NCBI GenBank assembly: GCA_018902385.1
Contig: JABSSW010000057.1
Coordinates: forward strand, 1 to 64,000
Length of the DNA: 64,000 nucleotides
DNA from: Physcia stellaris
Lineage: Eukaryota; Ascomycota; Lecanoromycetes; Caliciales; Physciaceae
Reading direction: 5' to 3'
Positions 25,701 through 37,231 of the stretch are shown here, one piece after another. The position numbers and the translations under genes are program-made. Numbering within the stretch: the first letter of the stretch is position 1; each line of letters opens with the position of its first letter. The notes under the pieces are model-generated. The model made no database searches. It worked only from the letters and a program-made list of their open reading frames with translations, and was not told the origin of the DNA.

Positions 25701-26660
25701 AATCTTGATAAAAAATCGTCGAAACAAATAATTTAAAAAATCGATTTAATTGATTTTATTTTAACGTCGATCAAAACGAATGATTAAAATTAACAATTTA
25801 ATTGATTTAAAACAAACAAATCGAATTGAAAATTTCTAAATTTTTCGTTTGTTCGTTTCGTAATTTTAATTCGAATTCGTTATTCATAAATTAAATATTT
25901 TCGTCATGTTATTTCTTTTTTAAACATGCGTTTTACACAAATTGATTCGTTTTTTAAATATTTTATTTCAAATTAAATCGCGCAATTTCGAAAATTTCGA
26001 ATCAATATATAATTCGAATATTGCGAAATTAAAAAGTTTGTAAATGTACGAAATTTCGTTTTCAATTTCGCAATCATTTTTATATTTATTTTTCTATTTA
26101 CGAATTGAATTAACGAATTTCAATTGACGTGTTCGTTTTATTATTTCGAATTGTCGCAAAATTTCGTCATGAATTTTGTTCAAAAAAATTATCGTCGCAA
26201 TTTTAACGATTCGTGAAAACAATTCGTCATTTGACGAAAATCGTAATTCATGTTTTTATTAATTAAATTGTATTATTAATAAACATTTCGAAAAACGAAT
26301 CGTTTTTTTTTCAATAAAACACAACGAAAACGTAAAAATATTTTTTAAATCGAAATTCGATCATTTCATCATGCAAACAAATTTTGATATTTTTCGTCAT
26401 CGAACATGTTCGAATGAAAAAAAGAAAAAAATTACAAATAAATCGAAAAACGAACAATTTTTCACGATCAAACAACACAAAATCTTTTTCATGTTTTGTT
26501 AAATATTATCAATTGTGTCTTTTTCAATTGTTCGTATTCAGCGAAATCTTAATATTTTTCAATTTCGATCGAAATGACAATTCACAAATTTTTCTCATCG
26601 CTTTTCTGCGTCGTCATAATTTTCTTCACGTCAATCTGAAACGCATTCAAATTTTCGTCG

Positions 26661-26718
<58 letters not shown>
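26661..26718. repeat. (CAA)n microsatellite at the block boundary
   Basis: About nineteen perfect CAA triplets run to 26,718. It lies right at the change from the mutated block to ordinary DNA; the first GG is at 26,743 and the first CC at about 26,771. In the + frames it reads poly-Asn, poly-Gln or poly-Thr. Confidence 0.95.
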
Positions 26719-26719
<1 letters not shown>

Positions 26720-26999
26720 CAACGCATCATGCATCAATTCAGTCGGCTTCGTCAACATTTTCGTCTTCGTCCCACTTTTCATCGTCAGATTTTTCAAGAT
26801 TGACTCAATCTTCGACTCCGCGAACCTCGTTTTCAACATAGTCGAACTCGACGGCCGTCTCTCCGCCGTCGCGATCGGGACCTTCTGCCTCGATCAATGC
26901 ATCGCGTACCGCGCCAACGGCACCACAGGACCGTGTCTGAGCGTTGACATCAATCTCGGCAACCCGGTTCCGCCGAGGGCGCCAGGGCCGACGCAGTGA
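26719..26999 (+). other. Possible 3' remnant of a coding gene
   Basis: Just right of the microsatellite, two + frames look coding-like. One continues a poly-Gln run into a Ser/Thr/Phe-rich tail ending at 26,841. The other runs from about 26,790 to TGA at 26,997-26,999 with strongly GC-biased third positions (KIDSIFDSANLVF, NIVELDGRLSAV, PCLSVDINLGNPVPPRAPGP). If the latter is real, it is the last exon of a gene whose 5' part was lost in the mutated block. I recognise no family. Confidence 0.3.
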
Positions 27000-27796
27000 T
27001 TCTGTAGCGGCTTTGGTGCGTTGTTTGCGGAGGACGGGAGCGATTTTGTGGGGGCGGATGTGGAGGGGAGCTTTTTGTCGCCGGTCAGCGTAAATCGGGT
27101 TTGTGGGGGTGATTCGGTTCTTTTAGGGGGGTGGCATGGGGCAGGAGAAATGGGGCGGGCGTTGTGGGATGGTTGGGAGATGAGAGAAGCGAGAGTTGAG
27201 AGGTGGGCTGGATGGTTGATGCTCGAATGGGGCGAAGGCGGTGGTCTGATTGATGGGGAGGTCGCCATGAACATTTGAGTTTGATATCAAATCTAAAGAG
27301 CGTGAAAGCTCGGATCAAGCTAGCTCTATGCAATGTGATAGGTGGTCTTACATCAGAACCTTTACATCTTGTGATGATTTCATTGGCTTGTCTCTGGTCA
27401 TACCATGATACCGGTTTGTTGATCACCCACCCGCTGGAGCAGCTCGGTTGCCGCTGATGTCATACTACTTGGAAGACAAGTAGCCCGCAAGTCTAGGGCT
27501 ACGAGAATGGTGTATCACACAGATACCCCTTCCCAGAGAGAGCTTGCCTGAGAGGGCACGCGCAAGTGATGTTCTAGGCTTCAAAGGTGTAGCAAATTAA
27601 CAATGCTGCCTCTGGAATCCGATCAGGTGATCGGCGAGCTTAGAGCGCCAATCAGAATTAAGCTTCCTGGTAATACGTGTTCACGGTAGTAACGGTTCAT
27701 CTCAGTGAGAGATCCTCTGGATCTGATACATCCAGGGTCTGACAATGCTTTATAATCTGAGATTTACGACTGTTTGATGTGCTATCCTCTAGAACT
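27000..27796. other. Intergenic, no supported gene
   Basis: A GC-rich + frame (27,021-27,278) is Gly/Trp-rich and matches nothing I know; the - strand complement is Pro/Ser-rich. This is probably chance openness in GC-rich DNA. 27.3-27.8 kb shows nothing. Confidence 0.4.
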
Positions 27797-29435
27797 CTAC
27801 CCTTTCTCTACAGGGGTTAAGATAACTTGAGTCCCATTCTTCGACGCACAGCTAATTGCCAGGGCCTCCTGCCAGGGCTCGGGGTCGGCACTCTGGATCT
27901 TAGAGTATGCTTGTAACAGCCGGACGGTGGTGTAAGAAGCTTCATTGAGAGCTAGTTGTTCTGGAAGGACATTCAATAGAGGCTTAGGATGGAGTTTTTT
28001 TGGGAAGAGACTTACGACCAAGACATATGCGTGGACCACCATTGAAAGGAAGAAAACCCCATCCTGGCCTGATGGACTCCCATCTTTCAGGTCTAAAGTC
28101 AGATGCATCCGAGCCATAAATGCTTTCAAGCCGGTGCATCGAATAAACGTGATAGTAGACGGGTGTTCGAGCCGGCACAAAAATGGGAGACTGTCCATCC
28201 GAACCACCACCTGCCGGCAAAATTGTGTCTCTCACGCTTGTCCTGAAATTCAATGGAATGGGCGGATACAGTCGAAGCGCTACGAATCATTAGTTGTCGG
28301 TAATCTATCGCGAAACCTTGTTGTACTTACATTCGTTGATACAGTAACGTAGATACTTTAGACCGTTCAATTGCTCAAGCGTAGGTGCGTGGCCTCCAAG
28401 GAATTCGATTTCTTCGCGTAGCTTCCTCCAAATATCTGGTCTTCTAGCAAGAACAAACCAGAGATTACTTAGCAAGCTTGCTGTTGTATCCCGCCCAGCT
28501 AGTATTACGTTGAGAATCTCCCCCCGGAGGCGGATTGGATCTTGTACCTCCTCGGTTAATCTATCAATGAATGCTTCATGATGATTTTGGTGGTCATTCG
28601 ACCCTTGAGAGGTCGACGAGGAGCTGCTTTGCCTCTCAAGAGCTTTTTGGACGAAATAATCGATGAACTCGTGGACGCTGTGTCGGTCTTTGTTAAAGGC
28701 CGGTGTATGAGTAAAAGCCGCCAAGGAGCCAAGTGCGACTCCGTTGGCAATGGTCCTCTGAGAGCGATCAAAAGCTCCTGCGAATTTGGTATTCATCGGT
28801 GATTGTTTGTCAGGGGCAAGGCACAGAGATGACTGGCCGCAAAAAGTTTCAGTCGCAGTGTCAATAGTCAGATCGAAGAACAGACGTTGCAGATCGACTG
28901 AGGAAGAAGAATTCCTTGGTATATGCCCGATTAAGTTCTGTATGTGGCGTTCGTAGAGCTCCAAATGTCCAATCTGGGGACGCCTGAAACTGGGATTGAG
29001 TAGCCGGCGAGAGTGTTTCCAGTCCTCCCCATCGCTTGTGAATATTCCATGACCTAGGAGTGGGACGAAAGCCGCCTCTCTTTTTTCGCCCAGACGGAAG
29101 TCGTTGAACTTGAGTGACAAGACCGTCTTGATATTCTCGGGATCTATGGTACAGATAGAATTGACTCCCATGCTCTTTGTCCTGAAGGTCGTGCCACTCT
29201 TAAGAAAGCGCTGTTGGCACAACTCCAGGTACCTGTGGTTTTGGATAGTGGCGTAGCTCTCAAAGGTGATGTCGAGTCCAAGAAAAGGATCATTTCTCGG
29301 TAGATCAGGCGGCGCTTGACAACTATATCTCTTCGCTGTAATGATATTATCAATCAGCACACGGAGGTATCGACCAAGACGGTAAGACAGCCATATAGAC
29401 TGAGCGCCAATAAGTGCCAAAGCCCAGAAGAGCAT
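27797..29435 (-). CDS. Cytochrome P450, CYP52-like (fatty acid/alkane hydroxylase group)
   Basis: Three exons (29,435-28,331; 28,279-28,016; 27,960-27,797) separated by 51- and 55-base GT-AG introns give 510 residues, the normal P450 length. An N-terminal membrane anchor ([15 protein letters not shown]) implies ER location. Helix C region [17 protein letters not shown]-helix AGRDTTAS, K-helix ExxR as NESLRLYPP (formed across intron 1), FRPERW, and heme loop [13 protein letters not shown] (Cys ligand; completed to LGQQLALNEA across intron 2) are all present. The AGRDTT and IFTSDG patterns are typical of fungal CYP52-type enzymes, which hydroxylate fatty acids or alkanes with a reductase partner; the substrate here is inferred. 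Transcribed divergently from the next P450 across about 1.2 kb. It looks intact. Confidence 0.9.
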
Positions 29436-30632
29436 TGTTGACTTGAGAATGAAGCTTCAGGTCCAAATGCTTGGTAAATTGAAAAGCTGCCGAACATTTG
29501 GGGGATCGATATTGGAACATATAATGTACCACCGAAAGATCGATAAAATGTACATTGCGTAGATATTGAATGGGTCATCAGCTGAACAATCGTTCTCGTA
29601 CTAAGCGTAGTAGTGGCAAACGAGAGCACCACTTCGCACTCCTGGCCGATCATGTCTGTGCATTGGTGATCTCCAAAGATCTGTTGACGGACAATTTCAT
29701 CTCCGGTGCGATTAGAATAGAAACAAATGATGTGCCACCAGAAGATCCGTTATTTTACATGTACAGAGCGTAGAAATGGCAAGAGTGACCCATCGAGCTC
29801 AAAGGGTTCGAAAGTAAATCATTCGCGCGACTGTACGAGTCTCTAGACACTGATGGTGTGTGCGAACAAAGTGCAATTACTCTCTACTAGTGACTGATCG
29901 GCTTCAATATTAAGGTTTTTCCCGTAATCATAATGTGGGAATTAGTCCGAACTGTCTGGTATTATGATTATTGGCTAGATGCCTCATTGAGGGTTCTTAA
30001 ACGAGCCGTCGTATACTGTAACAGGCATAGCGGCGGCCCATTGCGCGGACGCTATCCACCTCGTATGCCCACTGACGTATGAAGGGATGCCTCAGCTACA
30101 GCTGCCAACCTTGCACACGCACGTTCGGAGATTTCCTAATCATCATGGTACGCTTTGAGAGCCTCCAAATTGAACGGTTCAGCTTCCATTGAAATCTGAT
30201 TAGGTTAGATTTCCGGTATTCGGTAGAAACGCCCCCCACGTCGGACACACCCTTCTATTGTGACATGAATCTAGACTCTTCCGGACGAGAAATGCACTAT
30301 TTCATGTTCTCAACGCTAGTGGTCAACCGAGCATGTTCTCGGTCAGACCGGCATCTTACCATAGTTCTCACACCCTTCTGTTCCGGACTTGACCTTGGAG
30401 GAGATACGGCTTCGGCTTCCACCCAATACGCACGCGAGTCGTAGGGAATAGTTGTCCGGCAAATGTGATTCCAAGGACGGTTACTTCGTCGACGAAAAGA
30501 TCTCCAGAATTAATCATTGATCATCACTAACCCAATTCCCATCTCTTTCTCTCGATCTCAATAATCTTTGAAGCGAAAAATTAGCAGAGCTACATTGGAA
30601 CTACCAAATGTTTTGCGACTGATGAGTCCAAG
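29436..30632. promoter_or_regulatory. Shared intergenic region between two divergent P450 genes
   Basis: About 1.2 kb separate the start codons of the - strand CYP52-like gene and the + strand P450. No ORF here is credible. It must hold both promoters; I see no regulator site I can name. Divergent layout allows, but does not prove, co-regulation. Confidence 0.5.
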
Positions 30633-32480
30633 ATGCTCTCCCTGAGTACTTATATCAAGCTTTTGATCTCGGCTGTTGCTGTTGTGGGTGTCCAACAGTT
30701 GTAACCATATGAAAGAGATACACTGATCTGAGATTGTACTTTAGGGAATTGCATTGCTCGTTTTTAACTGGCTTAGCAACGTCTTTTTGAGTCCGCTTCG
30801 ATCTTTCCCAGGCCCTAGGTGGTGCGCCGCTTCCAACATTCCATATGCCTGGAACATCCTCCGAGGTAAAGATCATTCTTTTGGCAAAAGACTACATGAC
30901 CAATACGGTGAGGTTGTGAGGGTTTCTCCAAACAAACTTTCATTCTCTGGGGCTCAGGCTTGGGACGATATCTATGGCCCAGGTAAAGGGCCAGATAGGA
31001 AAGGCTTTGAAAAGGACTTAACAGAGTACCCATCACCGCCATCTGGAGCACCAAGCATGTAAATCTCACCTTAAACCTTCTAGTCTCGAACACAGAGCAC
31101 GCTAATCGGGTCGCTAGTTTTCGATCCAACAATGAAGACCACAAAAGACTCAAAGCTGTCATGTCGCGCGCCTTTTCCGAAAAATCACTTGCAGCGCAAG
31201 AGTCTCTGTTGCTGAAGCACGTGAAGCTTTTTGTCGAGAAAATGCGTGACCATGCTTCCGGTGCGACAACGAACCCTGTCGATCTATCGCTGTGGCTCAA
31301 CTTCATCACCTTTGATATTACCGGTGACCTTGGTTTTGGGGGGTCTTTTCACTGTGTGGAAAACGGGGAATACCATGAATGGGTAGAAGGGGTCGTCAGC
31401 TACATGAAAATGCGGACTGTTCTCCGAGTAGTTGATTATTTTCCCTTTTTGAAGGCTCTGTTGCTGGCCATGAGCCCTAGGAGTTTACGCAAGAGAAGGA
31501 CGCAGATGTATCGCTGGAGTACAGAGCGAGTGAAAGAGCGCATCGCGATGGAAAGCGAACGACCAGACTTCTACACCCCAATTTTGAGCCAGACGGAGAA
31601 AAATGCATTAAGCGACGATGAGCTCCAAGAAGCTGGCTTGGTCTTTATCATTGCGGGAAGCGAAACCGTGAGTTTGACGTTAGGAGTCCCGCGCATGATT
31701 GTCAGGGCTGATGTTACGTAGACATCGTCGGCTCTGGCCGGCGTCATGTATCTCCTCGGAACACACTCGGATGTGTTAAACCAACTGACAGCAGATATTA
31801 GAGATGCGTACAGCGAGGAGAAGGATATCACTGTTGCTTCGCTGTCAGATCTGGTATTACTCAATGCAGTTCTTGAAGAGAGCCTGCGGCTGTTTCCTCC
31901 GGTAGGTTTTCTAAGTCTCTGTACATATGTAAGCCCGAGTCACTGGTTAATCATCTTTAGGGTCCAGGCAACCCCTGGCGAAAGGTTCCCAATGGTGGCG
32001 CCTCCATATCCGGCCGTTTCGTCCCGGAGAACGTAGGTCTCTCGAGAGCTAGCTGGAGCAAGCCACAAAGATGGACTAAATTAATAATTTCTATAGGTCA
32101 CGGTGGGCATACATATTTACTCTGTACACCGGAAGGAGGAACATTTCGCAGACGCGAACCTTTTTAGGCCTGAGCGATGGCTGGACGGAGATAGCCAAAA
32201 GATGTCCCACAATAATAGGAAAGCTGCCAATCCTTTCTCTCTAGGTCCAAAGGGTTGTATTGGCAGAAGGTACGTCAATCTTGGTTGTTTACGGTTAGAA
32301 ATGCTAAAGACTCTGGCACGTAGCCTGGCGTACGCGGAGATGCGTCTAATCGTAGCGCACTTTCTTTGGAACTTCGACATGCTTCCGATGGATGATCTGA
32401 CGTGGATGGATCGATGTAAGAGCTACACAGTCTGGGAAAAGCCGCCTTTGATGGTCAAATTTAAACAAAGGGCGCGATAA
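30633..32480 (+). CDS. Cytochrome P450, CYP65/isotrichodermin C-15 hydroxylase-like
   Basis: Seven exons give about 498 residues. Exon 1 begins at ATG 30,633 (MLSLSTYIKLLISAVA, membrane anchor); its donor near 30,684 is uncertain. The next exons are 30,745-31,058, 31,118-31,667, 31,722-31,901, 31,961-32,032, 32,097-32,269 and 32,324-32,480, all with GT-AG introns of 53-64 bases and consistent phase. Motifs: SFPGPRW hinge; IFRSNNEDHKRLKAVMSRAF; I-helix IIAGSETT formed across an intron; ExxR as EESLRLFPP; PENVTVGIHIYSVH; FRPERW; heme loop FSLGPKGCIGR followed by SLAYAEMRL. This arrangement fits the family that includes trichothecene C-15 and other secondary-metabolite hydroxylases. Substrate unknown, and no backbone synthase is nearby. 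The gene looks intact. Confidence 0.88.
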
Positions 32481-33193
32481 AACAGGAGAACAATGTTGTA
32501 TGCATTACTCTCCTTGTATGATATGGAGTCGCTGGAGATCTTGGCAGCCGGGATGGTGAAAGAGGCTATGACTGGAAGCAATGCATCCTGGCACCCTGAG
32601 GTAGGTCGGGCGTTTGAGGTACAACATTGTAAACTATGGCTATAAGATTAGATCTTGTCCCGCAGAGACAGCAAAAGTCTCATGCCTTACTCACCTGGGT
32701 ATTACAGTGTTCACGACAGAGCGGGCCCCGTGCAACGATGAAAGCACCAGGCCCCTAACAGCAAATCTTAGAATAGGAGGAAAGTATTGGACTGAGTTTT
32801 AATGGTTCCGATTATTAGTCTTGATAAGTGGAAGCAAACCAAAAGAAACCGATCCAGATGTCAATATTGATATTACTAATTAGTCCAGAATATGAGGCTG
32901 TATTTACGGATAGACGGCTTTGCGAGATTTCAATCTAAGCGTTAGCGTGCGACAGTCATCTGAAAAAAATCTTGGGACCGATCTGCGTGTAGCACGTACC
33001 ACAATCACCAAGAGCGTATGCCCCTGCTGGAAAAGTCATAGGGATGCTTTGATCTGTGCTTTTGAGCTTGGTCGCATAACGTTGAGCTTGGTCCTGAATT
33101 TAGGCGAGCGATAAGACATTGCAGGCCCGTGCCTAAACAAGGTTTCCCGATCTCCCTATATCACAAGGTCATCCACACCAGCTCAGATCCTCC
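32481..33193. other. Intergenic, no supported gene
   Basis: Only short frames that overlap on both strands. A TATA-like TATATC lies about 40 bases upstream of the next start codon. Confidence 0.5.
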
Positions 33194-34206
33194 ATGGCCC
33201 AATTCTACGCTGTCACGCTGGTGCTTGGTGCACTTGCTTGTCACGCAGCAACAAGGCTAGATCACGATGGACGATTAATCCAGCTGACTGCTTCGAATTC
33301 TTCTTCTCTCGAAATTGTCTCACCATCTGGACTGACTCGCTCAGCTCCTGCACTTAACGCCTCCCGCAACATTAGTCTTCCCATATACCTGAACAGCAGT
33401 TATAGCCTGACCTGTGATGGTGACACATATGGTAGAGGTATGAACGTCGATGACTGCTTGAGTGCTCTCGGGAACTTCAAGCAAAGTGGAGAGTCGATTA
33501 CATTCGCACAAAGATACAACCCTGCTATCACGAGTGACATGTACCCTCTCCCTTGGAGATGGATGGGAAGTATGCAATCCTCTCACATGTCACCAGATGC
33601 TATCACAATCTTCCTTCCAACTAATTCTTGAGCAGGTGGAGCGTCCTGCTACTTCCAGCCAGAATTGAAGCCTGGAGCTACTACAGGTACTGTGAGCCTT
33701 TACAAGCTCCGAGACGCTGCATCAGTATTAACAACTGAGTGCGCTTTGCGCAAAAGTCAAGGCGGCTTCGCCACGAATCTTGGAGGCGACGGTAACATGA
33801 TCCTCACCCTCAATAGATATCATCCGGTTGGCGGCTCGGTACAGTGCGGAGGAAGTAAAGAGGCTCTAGTTTCCTGCCGCGAGATCCTTATTGGGATGCC
33901 TGTCTCAAGACTCAAGCTGTTTGTTGGACCTAGAGCCAATCCGAAATCGGACATCGGGTTGCCGTTTAAAGTCAATTCTTGTATGAATAGAAGTTGGTAT
34001 CCTGGTAACAGTGGTTGCTGATTAGTGGTGGTGCAGATGATCATGGCTGTGCAATGACGATGTTCACGACCAATCGACAAGGAGAACCGGATACGACGTC
34101 GTGGTTCAAGATTTGGGAGGCTGCCAACGCAATCTATTATGGGTGCATTGTGCATGGGCTTAAGGGTACTTTTCGGGGTTTAGGTGACCAACATCGTCGG
34201 ATATAA
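33194..34206 (+). CDS. Secreted fungal protein of unknown function (paralogue 1)
   Basis: Three exons (33,194-33,569; 33,636-33,980; 34,037-34,206) give 296 residues with a consistent reading frame. A signal peptide (MAQFYAVTLVLGALACHAA) is followed by a Ser/Thr/Asn-rich stretch, then conserved-looking segments: LTCDGDTYG, DDCLSAL, YPLPWRWMGS, SCYFQPELKPGATTG, GGFATNLGGDGNMILTL, CREILIGMP, WFKIWEAANAIYYGC and GTFRGLGD. The same blocks occur in the - strand gene at 38,999-40,167, so the two are paralogues about 5 kb apart. Six or more cysteines suggest disulphides. It matches a general pattern of uncharacterised secreted ascomycete proteins; no enzyme motif is seen. Confidence 0.8.
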
Positions 34207-35154
34207 CGATTTCAATGAGACTGATGGGTGGCCTAGGAGACAACAACGACCTTTTCTTGAACTTCATCGGTCCTTGAACAAGTAACATGAGTGTACTGAT
34301 AAACGCGGTGATGTGGCCTCGCCTCAGTGGAACTTTGGCGGATCCGCGGAGCTGGAGCTTATGACAGAGGGCTCAGGGGCTTTTGTTACTCGACCATTGG
34401 TCATGAGACTCCTGGTAGTGACTTATCATAGTCAAAGATTTGCGATTAACTTTTGACATACTGAGATACCATACCCGTCAATGTTCGGTACCCTGAGTCC
34501 CACGAGTTTGAATGATGAGGATCGTTTAATGGAGGATAAAGCAAGAAGGCCCTCTCGATTTTCATTATCGCTTGGTCAACTCCTTATTGTAGGCAGTCAT
34601 TCTACAGAAGAGAGCGATTCTTGAACTCGTAAGATGTGATCATAGCCTGAAGAATGCTCTTCAATTGTGAAAACGCAGACATGCCGAGATGGGCCATAAG
34701 TTACTGAAGCCACCAAGGGTATCGCTTGAGTTTCTCTGTCCATGTTCTTGGTTTGTCACCTTACGGTGACCTGCGAAAATGAGGTTACCTTCTGTTGCCA
34801 TACAGAAACCTGGATACAGGATTTCCGTCGCCAGACAGAATAATTGGTCGATTTAAACTAACCGAGCCTAGTTTGGGTGTGATTGCAGAAAGTAGGATTT
34901 GGATGCAGAAGTTGCCTTGAGGTAGACTCGATCCAATAATGATAAACACCTAAAAGTTTAAGGCTACCATCGATCAAGGCATCGAAAAGGGACTAGAATT
35001 TTGATGATATCAAGCCCTGGTGATCCACTTCTATGCACACCTGGATTCGTGGGGCAGGTCCTCTCAAAAGTACAGTAGCAAGGTTTCCATTTTTTTTTTG
35101 GAGAAATGCAGCCATTTTAAAAACGTCTATTAAGGCTCTGGCCGCACAGATGCG
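34207..35154. other. Intergenic, no supported gene
   Basis: No frame above about 60 codons is credible. A T-rich run lies at 35,090-35,099. Nothing else seen. Confidence 0.5.
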
Positions 35155-36058
35155 ATGAGATTACACCAATACGCTGCAGCTTCCACGTCGCCTAGCTTGG
35201 CGACTAGCCCAGATACGAGGCACTCCCTTACGTGTGGGCAGAGAAGAGTAATCGGTTTTTCATGGGCACATCTGGCGCCAAACCAGTTAATGTTACCAGC
35301 CAATCTGCACGTTGCTCTCTCTCGGCTGCGGCTGGGTAGCAAGAAGCGCTGCCGCTGGATTGATAAGCTGTGTATCAACCAGCAAGACGATGCGGAAAAG
35401 CTGACACAGATCAATTTGATGCGTCATATCTGGTCGAGGTGCAGCCGGTGCATCTTCTGCACGGGGGAGCTTCCTCATGACATCACGACAGAAGAAGCGA
35501 AGAAGGCGGTCGAAACCCTTCAGTAACTTTGCCGAGCAGGACGGGCAGCTGATCCGGACAGTGTACTGGCACCGTCATGGCTCGACTCTTCGACCGACTT
35601 CGAGGGATCTATGAAAGCTCTGCAATCAATCTTGCCCTCGAATGATACCTGGTGGACTCGTGCGAGGACACTACAGGAAGCCATCATACCAATTAGTTCG
35701 ATCTAGCATTTGGGTCACCTGGTTCTGCCTTGTGAATTGGTAATGGTCGCACTCGGGACGTGGGGAACAAAGATGCCGCAAGTCATTCGAGTATTGCAGG
35801 CGGACAGTGGCGGGGAATGACGCGCTCTTAGAGCCACACACAGCCTTCCAAGGCGTATTTAATCGTGGGTCAGGACTTCACTAAAACTCGGGGTAAAGGG
35901 ATTGGTCTGGCAAGACGTCAGCAAGAACCTCTCCTCGCTCTCCTGCACGGGGTCATCAAGTGGTGCTCCCGCAAGGCCACTCGGCCGCACGATAATATTA
36001 TCGCTCTGGTAGGTCTCTGGCGACCGAAGACGCTTCCCCTCTCGGCCGCTTGCTGCTA
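35155..36058 (+). pseudogene. HET-domain (heterokaryon incompatibility) gene remnant
   Basis: A 123-codon frame contains the core of a HET domain: ANLHVALSRLRLGSKK, then RWIDKLCINQQDDAEKLTQ, then LMRHIWSRCSRCIFCTGEL. Downstream, in changed frames, appear TWWTRARTLQEAI (like the W.R.W.vQE block) near 35,650 and RKATRPHDNIIALVGLW (like tdPRDkiyALLGL) near 35,970. The usual YEALSYVWG start is missing, and stops and frame changes separate the blocks, so the gene is dead. HET domains trigger cell death on fusion of incompatible hyphae. Base composition is ordinary, so its decay is not due to CpY mutation. Confidence 0.75.
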
Positions 36059-36646
36059 AGACGTGCCTGTCGTTGTTCACCAGCCCAGATTGAGTGACGC
36101 CTGCCCACCTTAATATTATACGAAACAAGCTTCGTCACCAGACCTGAATCCTTCGTTAGGCGACTGAGCCACTCAAGCGAACTGATGAGGTATTGCTGTA
36201 TGATGTACTGCAAACCTGATGTGGTGGTAGAAGGAACCGGAAAAAGCAAAAACACCTGCGGAGGTGGCAGGAGTTTCGGGATTCAGTGCTAGCTAGAAAT
36301 GGATTAGGGCAATACACGCGTTTTAAAGTGGAACTAGCAGTCTAACAACATCCACGAAAATCATCCAGCTCCAACAATATCTTTACGCCATGTCCTCGAC
36401 ATGTTCAGCCAGCTCCTACGTTCATCACCTGCAAAAACTTGCAACCCTTCCTCGGTCTCATTCTCATAACTCACACCATCGCAGAGGCGCATGATCTTTG
36501 TTCCATAGCGGACGTCCAATGAAGCAGGTCATTTCGTCTGGATCAAGAACCGCGGTATACCAGAGCTTCATCGTGTCACTCTACGTTCGACTATTAAGAA
36601 CCATGACGCGTTGGATATCTGTGCTATCCAAGTCAGAGGCTAAATC
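36059..36646. other. Intergenic, no supported gene
   Basis: Only overlapping short frames. This holds the upstream region of the small conserved protein that starts at 36,647. Confidence 0.45.
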
Positions 36647-37231
36647 ATGACGACAACATCCCCCGCCATACACGCAACTGTCAGCATCCCACCCACTCTA
36701 TCTTTCTCCAGCGATATCGAACCTACCATCACCCTCACTCTGACACTCCATTTCCCTCCTGGCTACCCTACCTATCCAGTCACGATCCACCGCCCGCTTT
36801 CTCCCTTTCTCACCCTCCGAAACGCCCTTCCAATCCACGATGTGCCAACCGGCACCCAGAGATTCGGCCCAATAGACCTATGCTTCAGAAGCCTGCGAAA
36901 AATACGACTCTCGTCATCGCGCGACTCAGACTTCATAACCATCGGACCTGAAGAGTCGTATGTCATGGAAGCTGGATTTCGGCCTTTTGGATATGAGGTG
37001 TATGAAAAGGGGTACAAATACCGGTGGATGACCTGGGGGATGCACTGCTTGAATATCGGGGAGGAGTATGTGATTAGTGTTGCGGAGGGGTTGAGAGTAC
37101 GTGAGTGGATGGTTGGAGATAAATGGTCCTTGATCAAACTGAGGGACGAAGAGCAGGTTAAGTGGGATAGGCAAGAGACGGCGCTTGAGGTCGTTGGTGG
37201 GAAGAGTGTCCGCTTTCGCGTTGAGAGATGA
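36647..37231 (+). CDS. Conserved-looking hypothetical protein, 194 aa, single exon
   Basis: An uninterrupted frame of 194 codons starts MTTTSPAIHATVSIPP. The N-terminal half is rich in beta-prone Thr/Leu/Pro segments (LTLTLHFPPGYPTYPVTI). The C-terminal half has Trp- and Tyr-rich segments (YKYRWMTWGMHCLNIGEEY, GLRVREWMVGDKW) and ends in VRFRVER. No signal peptide or membrane segment is seen. This pattern recalls small intracellular proteins common in ascomycetes that I cannot name. The Pro/Ser-rich - strand frame over the same span is a shadow. Confidence 0.7.
   Translation: MTTTSPAIHATVSIPPTLSFSSDIEPTITLTLTLHFPPGYPTYPVTIHRPLSPFLTLRNALPIHDVPTGTQRFGPIDLCFRSLRKIRLSSSRDSDFITIGPEESYVMEAGFRPFGYEVYEKGYKYRWMTWGMHCLNIGEEYVISVAEGLRVREWMVGDKWSLIKLRDEEQVKWDRQETALEVVGGKSVRFRVER

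Larger units (their letters stand above)
1..26720. other. AT-rich mutated block (CpY-depleted)
   Basis: This block has a very unusual dinucleotide make-up. C is almost always followed by A or G, and G is almost always preceded by C or T. For example, in 3,001-3,120 every C is in CpA or CpG and every G in TpG or CpG. CC, CT, GG and AG are nearly missing in 1-9.4 kb and 19-26.6 kb, less depleted in 10-18 kb, and present in the satellite at 18.4-19.0 kb. The best explanation is saturated C-to-T change at CpC and CpT on both strands. I see no intact gene; open frames here lack Trp and nearly lack Pro and Gly. The right edge lies just after a CAA microsatellite, at about 26,720-26,745. Confidence 0.85.

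Noticed and set aside
1-26720. Classic Neurospora-type RIP as the cause of the AT-rich block
   Set aside because: CpA and TpG remain common and TpA is not the dominant product; the missing classes are CpC, CpT, GpG and ApG.
1-26720. CpG methylation decay
   Set aside because: CpG is fully retained and among the commonest places for C in the block.
26894-27426. Pro/Ser-rich - strand proteins
   Set aside because: Shadows of GC-rich sequence with no domain and no consistent splice.
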